The notes under the pieces are model-generated. The model searched no databases. It was not told where the DNA came from and was given only the letters and a program-made list of their open reading frames with translations. A stretch of DNA of 19,410 nucleotides from SURF-13 sp041695325 (GTDB lineage: Bacteria > Pseudomonadota > Gammaproteobacteria > SURF-13): assembly GCA_041695325.1 (NCBI GenBank), contig JBGFRC010000011.1, forward strand, positions 1 through 19,410, written 5' to 3'. How positions within the stretch are numbered: position 1 is the stretch's first letter; each line of letters begins with the position of its first letter. Made by a program: the position numbers and the translations under genes. Below are positions 6,511-14,858 of the stretch, in pieces.

Positions 6511-6827
6511 TTAACAGTTTGTTGAAAAAGGCCGTCCTGGCCTTTTTCAACTCGCTTCGGCGCGGCATATGTCCGCGCCTCGCTCTAGCAGTTTGTTGAA
6601 AATCGCCATCCTTGGCGATTTTCAACTCGCTCGGCGCGGCGCATGTCCGCGCCTCGCTCCGAAAATCAAACACTTGCGTGTTTGATTTTCGATGCGGCAC
6701 TTTTCCGCTGCGCCGTCCCGGCTCCGCGGAAAAGTCCAGGGCGCACGTCCTGTGCGCCCGTTCGCCATGCCACCGGCATGGCTCACCCCTGTGGCGCCTG
6801 GCAGTTCGTTTTTCAACGAACTGCTAA
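6511..6827. repeat. Hairpin-mosaic element, locus B
   Basis: A chain of nine hairpins. H1: GTTGAAAAAGGCC (6521-6533), loop GTCCT, to 6551. H2: GGCGCGG/CCGCGCC (6559-6579). H1': GTTGAAAATCGCCA (6595-6608), loop TCCT, to 6626. H2': GGCGCGG/CCGCGCC (6633-6653). H3: CGAAAATCAAACAC (6660-6673), loop TTGC, to 6691. H4: ACTTTTCCGC (6699-6708) with GCGGAAAAGT (6726-6735), enclosing GCCG-TCC-CGGC. H5: GGGCGCAC (6739-6746), loop GTCCT, to 6759. H6: GCCATGCC (6764-6771), loop ACC, to 6782. End hairpin: GCAGTTCGTT (6801-6810), loop TTTC, AACGAACTGC (6815-6824), then TAA. The ends TTAACAGTTTGTTGAAAAA and TTTTTCAACGAACTGCTAA form a 17-of-19 inverted repeat. It lies between promoter and start codon of rplY and codes for nothing recognisable. 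Confidence 0.9.
6515..6659. repeat. Tandem 71-nt units within locus B
   Basis: Unit 1 is 6515-6585 and unit 2 is 6589-6659. Outside the tip of the first hairpin they differ by two substitutions and one single-base indel. The tips (AGGCC-GTCCT-GGCCT and TCGCCA-TCCT-TGGCGA) differ strongly but each is perfectly paired. Confidence 0.85.
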
Positions 6828-6870
6828 AGCGCGCGCCCGCGACCAGGCGCGTATCGTGAAAAAGCCAGTT

Positions 6871-6879
6871 ATTATAACA
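6871..6879 (-). promoter_or_regulatory. Extended -10 promoter for the rplY-pth-ychF operon
   Basis: The minus strand reads TGTTATAAT (6879-6871), a perfect TATAAT with the TGn extension. No good -35 is present, as is common for extended -10 promoters. It would start RNA near 6864, giving an rplY leader of about 375 nt that contains the whole of locus B. Confidence 0.6.
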
Positions 6880-6965
6880 GCAACGCGGGGGTGGGGGAAC
6901 GGGGCCCATGCAATGCGGCCCAAATCCCCCGGCGCCGCGCGCCACCCCTTTTCAAAGGAGGTTGA

Positions 6966-6994
6966 CCCCGCACCTTGGTTTACAAGGTGCGGGG
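6966..6994 (-). terminator. Stem-loop after prs, possible factor-assisted terminator
   Basis: CCCCGCACCTTG (6966-6977), loop GTTTA, CAAGGTGCGGGG (6983-6994), a perfect 12-bp stem 15 nt after the prs stop. On the minus strand the stem is followed by TCAACCTCC rather than a T run, so it is not a canonical intrinsic terminator; it may protect the mRNA end or act with Rho. Confidence 0.5.
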
Positions 6995-7009
6995 GGGTTT
7001 GACAGACAT

Positions 7010-7963
7010 TCAGTCCATGAACAGCGAGCTGACCGACTCTTCTCGGCTGATGCGGCGCATGGTTTCGGCCAGCATCTCGGCGATGCTGAGCTGGCGGATG
7101 CGCTTGCAGTTTCTGGCGTCGGGACGCAGCGGGATGGTGTCGGTGACCACCAGCTCGTCGAGCACGGAGTTTTCGATGTTCTGCACCGCCGGGCCCGACA
7201 GCACCGGGTGCGTGCAATAGGCGGCGACCTTGGCCGCGCCTTTTTCCTTCAACGCGCGCGCCGCCTCGCACAAGGTGCCGGCGGTGTCCACCAGGTCGTC
7301 CACCAGGATGCAGGCGCGTCCTTCCACGTCGCCGATCACGTTCATCACCTTGGCCTCGTTGGGGCGCGGGCGTCGCTTGTCTATGATGGCGAGCTCGGCG
7401 TCGTCCAGGTTTTTGGCGATGGCGCGCGCGCGCACCACGCCGCCCACGTCGGGCGAGACTACGATCAGGTCATTGGATTTGTGCTTCCACACGTCGCCCA
7501 GCAGCACCGGCGAGGCGTACACGTTGTCCACCGGAATGTCGAAGAAGCCCTGTATCTGGTCGGCGTGCAAATCCACCGTCACCAAGCGGTCGGTGCCCAC
7601 GCTCTCGAACATGTTGGCCACCACCTTGGCGGTGATCGGCACGCGCGCGGAACGCGGCCGGCGATCCTGGCGCGAGTAGCCGAAATAGGGAACCACGGCG
7701 GTGACGCGATACGCTGAGGAGCGGCGCATGGCGTCTATCATCACCAGCAGCTCCATCAGGTTGTCGTTGGTCGGCGCGCAGGTGGGCTGCACCACGAACA
7801 CGTCCTGGCCGCGCACGTTTTCCATGATCTCAACCATCACCTCGCCGTCGCTGAACCGGCCCACCACCGTCTTGCCCAGCGGCAGGTTGAGATAATCGGC
7901 GATGCTCTCGGCCAGCGGCCGGTTGGCATTGCCGGAAAACACCATCATCTTGCCGTCACTCAC
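7010..7963 (-). CDS. prs: Ribose-phosphate pyrophosphokinase (PRPP synthase)
   Basis: A 317-residue class I PRPP synthase, which makes PRPP from ribose 5-phosphate and ATP for nucleotide, His and Trp synthesis. Visible motifs: GRFSDGEVMVEI (35-46), the ATP-site YFGYSRQDRRPR (93-104), the metal-binding VDLHADQIQGFFD (130-142), the flexible-loop RARAIAK (178-184) and the PRPP loop VDDLVDTAGT (221-230). Start: GTG at 7963 with AGGGGA a few nt upstream, giving MSDGKMMVFSGNANRPLAES; no ATG exists before codon 6. It follows tRNA-Gln by about 70 nt on the same strand. Confidence 0.97.
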   Translation of the reverse strand: MSDGKMMVFSGNANRPLAESIADYLNLPLGKTVVGRFSDGEVMVEIMENVRGQDVFVVQPTCAPTNDNLMELLVMIDAMRRSSAYRVTAVVPYFGYSRQDRRPRSARVPITAKVVANMFESVGTDRLVTVDLHADQIQGFFDIPVDNVYASPVLLGDVWKHKSNDLIVVSPDVGGVVRARAIAKNLDDAELAIIDKRRPRPNEAKVMNVIGDVEGRACILVDDLVDTAGTLCEAARALKEKGAAKVAAYCTHPVLSGPAVQNIENSVLDELVVTDTIPLRPDARNCKRIRQLSIAEMLAETMRRISREESVSSLFMD

Positions 7964-8033
7964 AATTTTCCCCTTCGAGAGGCAGCGTTATTTCAGCCAA
8001 TGTCCATCACCCCATTCCGTAAATTCTCAATAA

Positions 8034-8108
8034 TGGCTGGGGTGCCAGGATTCGAACCTGGGAATGCCGGAATCAAAATCCGGTGCCTTACCACTTGGCG
8101 ACACCCCA
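8034..8108 (-). tRNA. tRNA-Gln (TTG anticodon)
   Basis: The minus strand gives a 75-nt tRNA with encoded CCA. Acceptor stem TGGGGTG/CACCCCA, D arm CGCCAAGTGGTAAGGC, anticodon loop TTTTGAT in the stem CCGGA/TCCGG, T arm CCAGG-TTCGAAT-CCTGG, discriminator G. The U1-A72 start and the sequence match bacterial tRNA-Gln(UUG). Its position between ispE and prs is the usual gammaproteobacterial one. Confidence 0.95.
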
Positions 8109-8124
8109 CTAAGATTTCGCTACC

Positions 8125-8181
8125 GCGCGAAGTAAATTCGCGCTGGCGACCAAAGGGGAGAGCTGCGCTTCTCCCCTTTGG
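8125..8181 (-). other. Two perfect hairpins between ispE and tRNA-Gln
   Basis: GCGCGAA-GTAAA-TTCGCGC (8125-8143) and CCAAAGGGGAGA (8150-8161) pairing with TCTCCCCTTTGG (8170-8181). The second is a perfect 12-bp stem 28 nt beyond the ispE stop. Neither is followed by a T run. They may separate ispE mRNA from the tRNA precursor by RNase processing. Confidence 0.55.
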
Positions 8182-8208
8182 AAACCCCATCGCTCTACAC
8201 ATACGGCA

Positions 8209-9075
8209 CTACGGGGTTACGTCCTGCCCGCTCGCCAGCATTTCGTGCAGCGGCGAGCGATTTTTGCCCCGCGCCACGAATCCTTGCCAGCCGTGTTGCG
8301 CGAGTTCGCTCAGCGCCGCGCGCGCGCGCGCGGAGTCCTTGAATGCGGCGAACACCGCGCTGCCGGTGCCGGTCATGCGCGCGGGCGCGAACCGGGCGAG
8401 GCTGTCCAGCGCCGCGCCTACCTGCGGATAGCGCTTGCGCACCGCGGCCTCGCAGTCGTTGCCGGGCTGCACCTCACCGGCGGCAAAGGCGCGCAGTGCG
8501 ATGGGGGCGCTCTCGCGCGTCAAATCCGGCGCGTTGAAAATCTCTCTGGTGGACACCTGACAGTCCGGCGTCAACACCACATACCACGGTTCCTCCAGCT
8601 CCAGGGGCGTCAGCCGCTCGCCCACGCCTTCGGCCCAGGCCGCCTCGCCGCGCACAAACACCGGCACGTCCGCGCCCAGCTGCAATCCCAGTTGCGCCAG
8701 CTTGTCCAATGGCCAATGCAAGCCCCACAGGCGATTCAACGCCAGCAGCGTGGTGGCGGCATCGGAGCTGCCGCCGCCCAGGCCGGCGCCGAGCGGCAGG
8801 CGCTTGTCGAGCTCGATGTCCGCGCCTTGCGCCACGCCGCCTGCGCGCCGCAACAGTTTTGCGGCGCGCACGCATAAATCCTGCTCTTGGTCCACGCCCG
8901 CGATGCGGTGCAGCGCGCGGATGACGCCGTCATCCCGCACATGGATACGCAGCGCGTCGCTGTAATCCAAAAACTGGAACACGGTCTGCAGCGTGTGATA
9001 GCCGGAGGCAGAGCGCCCGGTGATGCGCAGGAACAAATTGAGCTTGGCGGGCGCGGGCCATACGCGCGTATTCAT
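8209..9075 (-). CDS. ispE: 4-diphosphocytidyl-2-C-methyl-D-erythritol kinase
   Basis: A 288-residue GHMP kinase of the MEP isoprenoid pathway that phosphorylates the 2-hydroxyl of CDP-ME. The start PAPAKLNLFLRITGRSASGYH carries catalytic Lys11 and the substrate GYH motif. The GHMP ATP loop is PLGAGLGGGSSDAATTL (94-110). The catalytic aspartate is D136 in GADVPVF. Length is normal. It lies 28 nt after the lolB stop, and the lolB-ispE-tRNA-Gln-prs order is conserved in the class. A single isoprenoid route of the MEP type is expected. Confidence 0.96.
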   Translation of the reverse strand: MNTRVWPAPAKLNLFLRITGRSASGYHTLQTVFQFLDYSDALRIHVRDDGVIRALHRIAGVDQEQDLCVRAAKLLRRAGGVAQGADIELDKRLPLGAGLGGGSSDAATTLLALNRLWGLHWPLDKLAQLGLQLGADVPVFVRGEAAWAEGVGERLTPLELEEPWYVVLTPDCQVSTREIFNAPDLTRESAPIALRAFAAGEVQPGNDCEAAVRKRYPQVGAALDSLARFAPARMTGTGSAVFAAFKDSARARAALSELAQHGWQGFVARGKNRSPLHEMLASGQDVTP

Positions 9076-9103
9076 TAATTATTATTTTACCAGAAAGGCC
9101 GCC

Positions 9104-9676
9104 TCACTGCGTCCCGAAATTCCATTGCTCAACCACCAGGCGCACCTCCACCTCCGCTTCCGGGTTACGCAAAAACAGTTTATCCGGCAGGGCGCCGCTT
9201 GCGGTTTCGGCATAACGCCTGTATTCGATCTCCCAGCCGGATTGCGTGAGACGCAGGGGCCGTCCCTGTGCATCCAGCTCTTGCCTCTGCGCGGCGCCGG
9301 GGGCGGGACGCCCGCGCACCCAGTAACGCAAACCCGAGAGCGGCAGACTTAAGTTCAAACGCCTCCGTAGCAAGGCTTCGGGATCGGCGGCGAATTCCTC
9401 CGCGCCGTCGCTTGTGATCAGGCGCACGCCGCTCGCCTCGCCGCTCAAGCGCAGCGCGCCCTGGCCGAGCGGGGCGTTGAGCCGGACGTCGTAACTGTCG
9501 CCCTGCTGGCTCCAGCGGATCTCGCCGTGCCAGGCCTGCTCCGTTGTGCTGACGGAGATGCGCCCGCTGAATTCCCAGACGTCTTGGGTCGGCGCAACGG
9601 GCGCCGCGGGTTTGAAAGGGGGAACAGCGCACGAGGCGAGCAGGAGCGCGCAGACGATGAAGCGAAGAATTTTCAC
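9104..9676 (-). CDS. lolB: Outer-membrane lipoprotein receptor LolB
   Basis: A 190-residue lipoprotein. The signal peptide MKILRFIVCALLLASC ends in a lipobox L-A-S-C, so Cys16 would be acylated. The mature protein has the LolB-like opening DVWEFSGRISVSTTEQAWHGEIRW, then LRLSG at about 83 and a middle LPLSGLRYWVRGRPAPG segment (about 115-131). LolB takes lipoproteins from LolA and inserts them in the outer membrane. Its ATG overlaps the stop of the TPR gene by 4 nt (ATGA), which implies translational coupling. Sequence divergence is normal for LolB; context makes the call firm. Confidence 0.93.
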   Translation of the reverse strand: MKILRFIVCALLLASCAVPPFKPAAPVAPTQDVWEFSGRISVSTTEQAWHGEIRWSQQGDSYDVRLNAPLGQGALRLSGEASGVRLITSDGAEEFAADPEALLRRRLNLSLPLSGLRYWVRGRPAPGAAQRQELDAQGRPLRLTQSGWEIEYRRYAETASGALPDKLFLRNPEAEVEVRLVVEQWNFGTQ

Positions 9677-11394
9677 ATCGGCTGATTAAAACGCTTCATC
9701 GTCTCGCGCAACACGCCGTGCTCCGGCTCGCTCTTCAGCGCCTCGCGCCACACCTTGCGCGCCTGCTCCCGGTCGCCGGCCATCCACAGCACTTCGCCCA
9801 GGTGCGCGGCGATCTCCGCGTCGCGGCTCAAGGCGTAGGCGCTTTGCAGAAACGTCAGCGCCTCCTGATGCTGTCCCAGGCGGTACAGCACCCAGCCCAT
9901 GCTGTCCAGCGTGGCGGGGTCTTGCGGACGCAGCTCCAGCGCGCGCTGAATCAGCGCGCGCGCTTCCTCCAGGCGCAGGTTGCGATCCGCCAGCGTGTAA
10001 CCCAGCGCGTTCAGCGCCTCGGCGTTGTTGGGATCGCGTTGCAAAATGGCGCGCAGGTCCCGTTCCAGGAGATCCAGCCGGTCCATCTTTTCCGCCAGCA
10101 TGGCGCGCCCGTACAGCAGATTGACGTGATCCGGCGCCACGGCCAGCGCGTCATCGTAAACCTGCATGGCCTCGGCGTAGCGTTTCTGGTCGCGCAGCAG
10201 CTCGGCCTCGGCCTGGATCAGTATCGGCTGCTGGGCCGGGTCGCGCAGCGGGATGGCGCGCACATGGGCGCGCGCGCGCTCCACATCGCCCTGGCTAGCG
10301 ATAAGCTTGCCGATGCGCAGTTGCGCGTCCAGATAGGCGTCGCCTTCATTGACCGCCTGGTACCATTCGATGGCCTGCGCGTACTGTTTACGCGTCTCGG
10401 CCAGTTGACCGAGATAGTAGCTCGCCTCCACGCGCTGGGCGTCAAACTTCACCGCCTGCTTCAGATAGCGCTCGGCATCCTGCGGCTGATTCATTTGCAT
10501 GGACAGCACGCCGAGCGCAAGCAGCACCTCCCCGTTCTTGCCCGCCTGTCTGGCGATTTCCTTGAGCTGGGCGCGCGCCTGCTCCAGGTGCAGGCCGTCC
10601 ACCAAGAGGCGCGCGTAGGTCATGCGCAGCAGTTGATCCCTGGGCGCGGCCTTGAGCGCCTCGGCCAGATAGGCCGTGGCGCCGTCGAGATCGCCCTGCA
10701 GTTGCAGGATACGCGCGCGCAGCAGCACGGCGTTGGCCCAGCCGGGCTTGAGCGCCAGCGCCTTGTCCACCGCCTGACGTGCGACGCCGTACTCGCCCCC
10801 ACCGGCGGCCAGGTTGCTGTAGGCGAACTGCGCGTACGGATTGTTCTCATGGCGCGCCGCCAGCATGCCCATCAGGGTGAGCGCAGCAGCCCGGTTACGC
10901 TCCTTGCCCAGCACCACGGCGATTTGCAGAAACGCCTGCTCTTGCGCGTTGGCCGCGCCGCCCGCGCTTAAGGGAGCGCTCAACAAGGACAGCAGTTCTT
11001 CCAGGTGCGGCAAGGCCGCGGAGGCCTCCCCGGCGCGCAGCAGCAGCTCCACCACGCCCTGACGCGCCGCCAGGCTTTGCGGATCCAGCTCTCCCCACAA
11101 CTGCGCCGCGGCCAGCGCCTTTTGCTGATCGCCCATGAAGCCGGCGATATGCAGGGCGCGCGCGGCGGCGCGCGGGTCGCGCGTGGTACGCGCCACCTTG
11201 AGGTAATTCTCGTAGGCAAGCAGCGCCTCGCCGCGCTGACCCGCCAGCTCGGCCACCAGGGTTTGGTACATCGGGTCGTCGCCAGCCGGCGCTTGAGGCG
11301 GAGGAGCAGCGGTGCGTTTGGGCGTGGCGCAACCAAGCAAGAGAGTAGCAGCAAGAAATCCGCCCAAAAGGCGTGCGAGCAGGGTGTTTTTCAT
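9673..11394 (-). CDS. TPR-repeat lipoprotein of unknown specific function
   Basis: A 573-residue protein from the ATG at 11394, chosen because it gives the signal peptide MKNTLLARLLGGFLAATLLL and a lipobox LLGC (Cys22). A TTG 69 nt upstream is also in frame but would hide the signal. The mature part is a run of tetratricopeptide repeats from about residue 40 to the end, for instance YGRAMLAEKMDRLDLLERDL and ALGYTLADRNLRLEEARALI, with the DPATLDSMGWVLYRLGQ unit typical of proteins next to lolB. It is probably a periplasm-facing scaffold for envelope assembly; a defined role is not visible. It is the first gene of the lolB cluster and divergent from hemA. Confidence 0.88.
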   Translation of the reverse strand: MKNTLLARLLGGFLAATLLLGCATPKRTAAPPPQAPAGDDPMYQTLVAELAGQRGEALLAYENYLKVARTTRDPRAAARALHIAGFMGDQQKALAAAQLWGELDPQSLAARQGVVELLLRAGEASAALPHLEELLSLLSAPLSAGGAANAQEQAFLQIAVVLGKERNRAAALTLMGMLAARHENNPYAQFAYSNLAAGGGEYGVARQAVDKALALKPGWANAVLLRARILQLQGDLDGATAYLAEALKAAPRDQLLRMTYARLLVDGLHLEQARAQLKEIARQAGKNGEVLLALGVLSMQMNQPQDAERYLKQAVKFDAQRVEASYYLGQLAETRKQYAQAIEWYQAVNEGDAYLDAQLRIGKLIASQGDVERARAHVRAIPLRDPAQQPILIQAEAELLRDQKRYAEAMQVYDDALAVAPDHVNLLYGRAMLAEKMDRLDLLERDLRAILQRDPNNAEALNALGYTLADRNLRLEEARALIQRALELRPQDPATLDSMGWVLYRLGQHQEALTFLQSAYALSRDAEIAAHLGEVLWMAGDREQARKVWREALKSEPEHGVLRETMKRFNQPM

Positions 11395-11518
11395 CGAAAA
11401 TAGCGTCCGTTGAGGCGCAGGGCCAAGGCGCGCATCCTTGTATTCCGCGCGCTTATCCTTCAAAATTTTGCAGGCAACGTCCCGGTCTCAAGCAGTCGAG
11501 GGAATCTGTTCTCCGGCC

Positions 11519-11547
11519 TTGACCGTTTGGTGTATACACAATAGCCT
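11519..11547 (+). promoter_or_regulatory. Candidate promoter of hemA
   Basis: TTGACC (11519-11524; 5 of 6) with a poor -10, TAGCCT, 17 nt later (11542-11547). A palindromic GTATAC lies in the spacer. The ribosome binding site is AGGA at 11569-11572, 8 nt before the ATG. The rest of the 186-nt divergent region shows no further clear site. Confidence 0.35.
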
Positions 11548-11580
11548 TGCCGTGGCTTTTCGTCCAGCAGGATTTTAGGT

Positions 11581-12840
11581 ATGTCGCTGTTCAGCGTAGG
11601 CATCAACCACAAGACCGCCCCGGTGGACATCCGCGAGCGCGCGGCGTTCGCGCCCGCGCGCCTGCCCGACGCGCTGCGTGAGCTCGCCGCCCAGCCCGGC
11701 GTGCGCGAGGCGGTGATTACCTCCACCTGCAACCGCACGGAAATCTATTGCCACCTGGATGAAAACGCGCACGGCGAGGCGGTCTGCGCCTGGCTGTGCC
11801 GCTATCACGGATTGAACGGCGCGGCGCTGGCGCCCTATTTATACACCCACGAGGACACGGCGGTGGTGCGCCACCTGCTGCGCGTGGCAAGCGGGCTGGA
11901 TTCCATGATTCTGGGCGAGCCGCAGATCCTGGGGCAGATCAAGGAGGCCTACCGGATCGCAACGGAAGCGGGCACCGCAGGCGCGCTGCTGGGGCGTTTG
12001 TTCCAGCACAGTTTTACCACCGCCAAGCAGGTGCGCACCGATACCGCCATCGGTGCGAGCCCGGTGTCGGTGGCGTTCGCCGCGGTGAGCCTGGCCAAAC
12101 AGATTTTCGGCGAATTGAGCAGGCACACCGCGCTCTTGATCGGCGCGGGCGAGACGATAGATCTCACCGCGCGTCACCTGTGCGAAAGCAACATCGGGCG
12201 GGTGATCGTGGCCAACCGCACGCTGGAGCGCGCTCATGCCTTGGCCTCCGAATACAACGGTTACGCCATCGCCCTGTCCGAGCTCCCCGCCCATCTCGCC
12301 GAAGCCGACATCATCATCTCCTCCACCGCCGCCGAACTGCCCATCCTGGGCAAGGGCAGCGTGGAGAGCGCGTTGAAGGCGCGCAAGCACCGCCCCATGT
12401 TCATGGTGGACATCGCCGTGCCGCGTGACATCGAGCCGGAGGTGGGCGAGCTGGCCGACGTGTATCTGTATACCGTGGACGACTTGCAGGAAGTGATTCA
12501 GGAAAATCTGCAATCACGCCAGGAGGCGGCCAAACAGGCCGAGGAAATCGTGGACGCGCAGGTGGCGAATTTCACCGGCTGGCTGCAATCCCTGTCCGCG
12601 GTGTCCACCATCCGCGACTACCGCCTGAACGCGGAGCGCATGCGCGACGAAGAGCTCGCCAACGCGCGCCGCTTGCTGGCGCAAGGGCGCGAGCCGGAGC
12701 AGGTGATGCGCCTGCTGGCGCGCGCCCTCACCAACAAGCTGATCCACACGCCGTGCGTGCAATTGAAGCAGGCCGCGGCCGAGGGGCGCGACGAGCTGTT
12801 GCGCGCCGCGCACGAGTTGTTCAATCTCAAGCCGGATTAA
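11581..12840 (+). CDS. hemA: Glutamyl-tRNA reductase
   Basis: A 419-residue enzyme that reduces Glu-tRNA(Glu) to glutamate-1-semialdehyde, the first committed step of C5-pathway haem synthesis. The catalytic domain begins SLFSVGINHKTAPVDIRER and carries the nucleophile Cys50 in TSTCNRTEIY. The hallmark GLDSMILGEPQILGQIKEAY follows. The NADPH-binding domain has LIGAGETIDL at about 184-193. A helical dimerisation domain closes the protein (VSTIRDYRLNAERMRDEEL onward). All parts are present. It heads hemA-prfA-prmC, a standard gammaproteobacterial operon. Confidence 0.97.
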   Translation: MSLFSVGINHKTAPVDIRERAAFAPARLPDALRELAAQPGVREAVITSTCNRTEIYCHLDENAHGEAVCAWLCRYHGLNGAALAPYLYTHEDTAVVRHLLRVASGLDSMILGEPQILGQIKEAYRIATEAGTAGALLGRLFQHSFTTAKQVRTDTAIGASPVSVAFAAVSLAKQIFGELSRHTALLIGAGETIDLTARHLCESNIGRVIVANRTLERAHALASEYNGYAIALSELPAHLAEADIIISSTAAELPILGKGSVESALKARKHRPMFMVDIAVPRDIEPEVGELADVYLYTVDDLQEVIQENLQSRQEAAKQAEEIVDAQVANFTGWLQSLSAVSTIRDYRLNAERMRDEELANARRLLAQGREPEQVMRLLARALTNKLIHTPCVQLKQAAAEGRDELLRAAHELFNLKPD

Positions 12841-12841
12841 G

Positions 12842-12881
12842 GATACAAGGGCAAGCCGCCGTTTTGGCCGCTACTTGTATC
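12842..12881 (+). other. Intercistronic hairpin between hemA and prfA
   Basis: GATACAAG (12842-12849) pairs with CTTGTATC (12874-12881). Inside, AGC and GCC (12854-12860) face GGC and GCT (12866-12872) around GTTTT. TTTCTCT follows. It fills most of the 54-nt gap and may attenuate or process the hemA-prfA mRNA. Confidence 0.45.
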
Positions 12882-12894
12882 TTTCTCTGAAACC

Positions 12895-13973
<1,079 letters not shown>

Positions 13974-13974
<1 letters not shown>

Positions 13975-14858
13975 TGCCCGTCCTGAGCACAGCCGAAGGG
14001 AGCGCGCCACAGGCCGTGCGCGTTACCCTCTCCGCCGCCCTGCAACAGGCCGCGCGGCGCCTGGCGCATTATGAAAATCCGGCGCTGGAAGCAGAGCTGC
14101 TGCTCGCACGTGTATTGAACGTGCCGCGCGGAAAGCTGCGTCTCCGCCCCGATCAGCCGCTCACGCCAGCGCAATATGCTCAACTGGATGATCTGGTCGC
14201 GCGCCGCGCGCAGGGTGAACCCTCCGCCTATCTTACCGGCGCGCGCGGATTCTGGTCGCTGGATCTGCAGGTGACGCCGGACGTGCTGATCCCGCGCCCG
14301 GAGACCGAATTGCTGGTGGAGCTGGCGCTGCAAAAAATCCCCGCTGACGCCGCCTGGCGCGTCGCCGACCTCGGCACCGGTTCAGGCGCAATTGCGCTCG
14401 CCATTGCCACCGAACGCCGGCGCTGCCACATCATCGCCACCGATATTTCACCGGCCGCACTGGAAGTCGCGCGCGCCAACGCGAAACGTCTGGCCATACG
14501 CAATGTAGAGTTTCGCCTGGGCGATTGGTTCGAGGCGCTGCCGGGCGAGCGCTTCGACATGATCGTATCCAACCCGCCCTATGTAGCCGATGGCGATCCG
14601 CATCTATCCGATTTGCGCTTTGAGCCGCAGCTCGCGCTGGTAGCGGGCGCGGAGGGTTTGCGGTGTCTGCGTGAGATTGCAGAACAGGCGGGCGCGCGTC
14701 TCATAAAAAATGGCTGGCTGCTGCTGGAGCACGGCTACGATCAGGCTCCGGCCATGGCGGAACTCCTTGCTGCGCTCGGTTACCGAAACATACAAGACCA
14801 CCCTGACCTCGGCGGCGTAGCTCGCGCCGCCGTCGCGCGCTGGAACGCTTATGAATGA
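13974..14858 (+). CDS. prmC: Release factor glutamine methyltransferase
   Basis: A 294-residue SAM-dependent methyltransferase that modifies the GGQ glutamine of RF1 and RF2. A helical N-terminal domain is followed by the Rossmann domain with IPRPETELLV (106-115), SAM loop ADLGTGSGAIALA (131-143) and catalytic NPPY (200-203). Start choice is uncertain. The ATG at 13974 overlaps the prfA stop, but its first 14 codons (MPVLSTAEGSAPQA) derive from a dispersed-repeat sequence, while a GTG at 14016 begins MRVTLSAALQQAARRL, close to the usual family start. GAAGGGAG inside the repeat (13995-14002) could serve the GTG, although 13 nt away. The 3' end overlaps moeB by 8 nt. Confidence 0.94.
13978..14000 (+). 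repeat. Dispersed palindromic-type repeat at the prmC start
   Basis: CGTCCTGAGCACAGCCGAAG plus GG (13979-14000) resembles the short repeat with ends GTCCTGAG and CGAAGGG that is scattered through many proteobacterial genomes, usually between genes. Here it is read in frame as VLSTAEG. The identification is from memory of the motif, not a search. Confidence 0.5.

Noticed and set aside
6511..6827. CRISPR-like or tandem repeat array
   Set aside because: Only two similar units exist, there are no equal spacers, and each part is a palindrome of different sequence; no cas gene is near.
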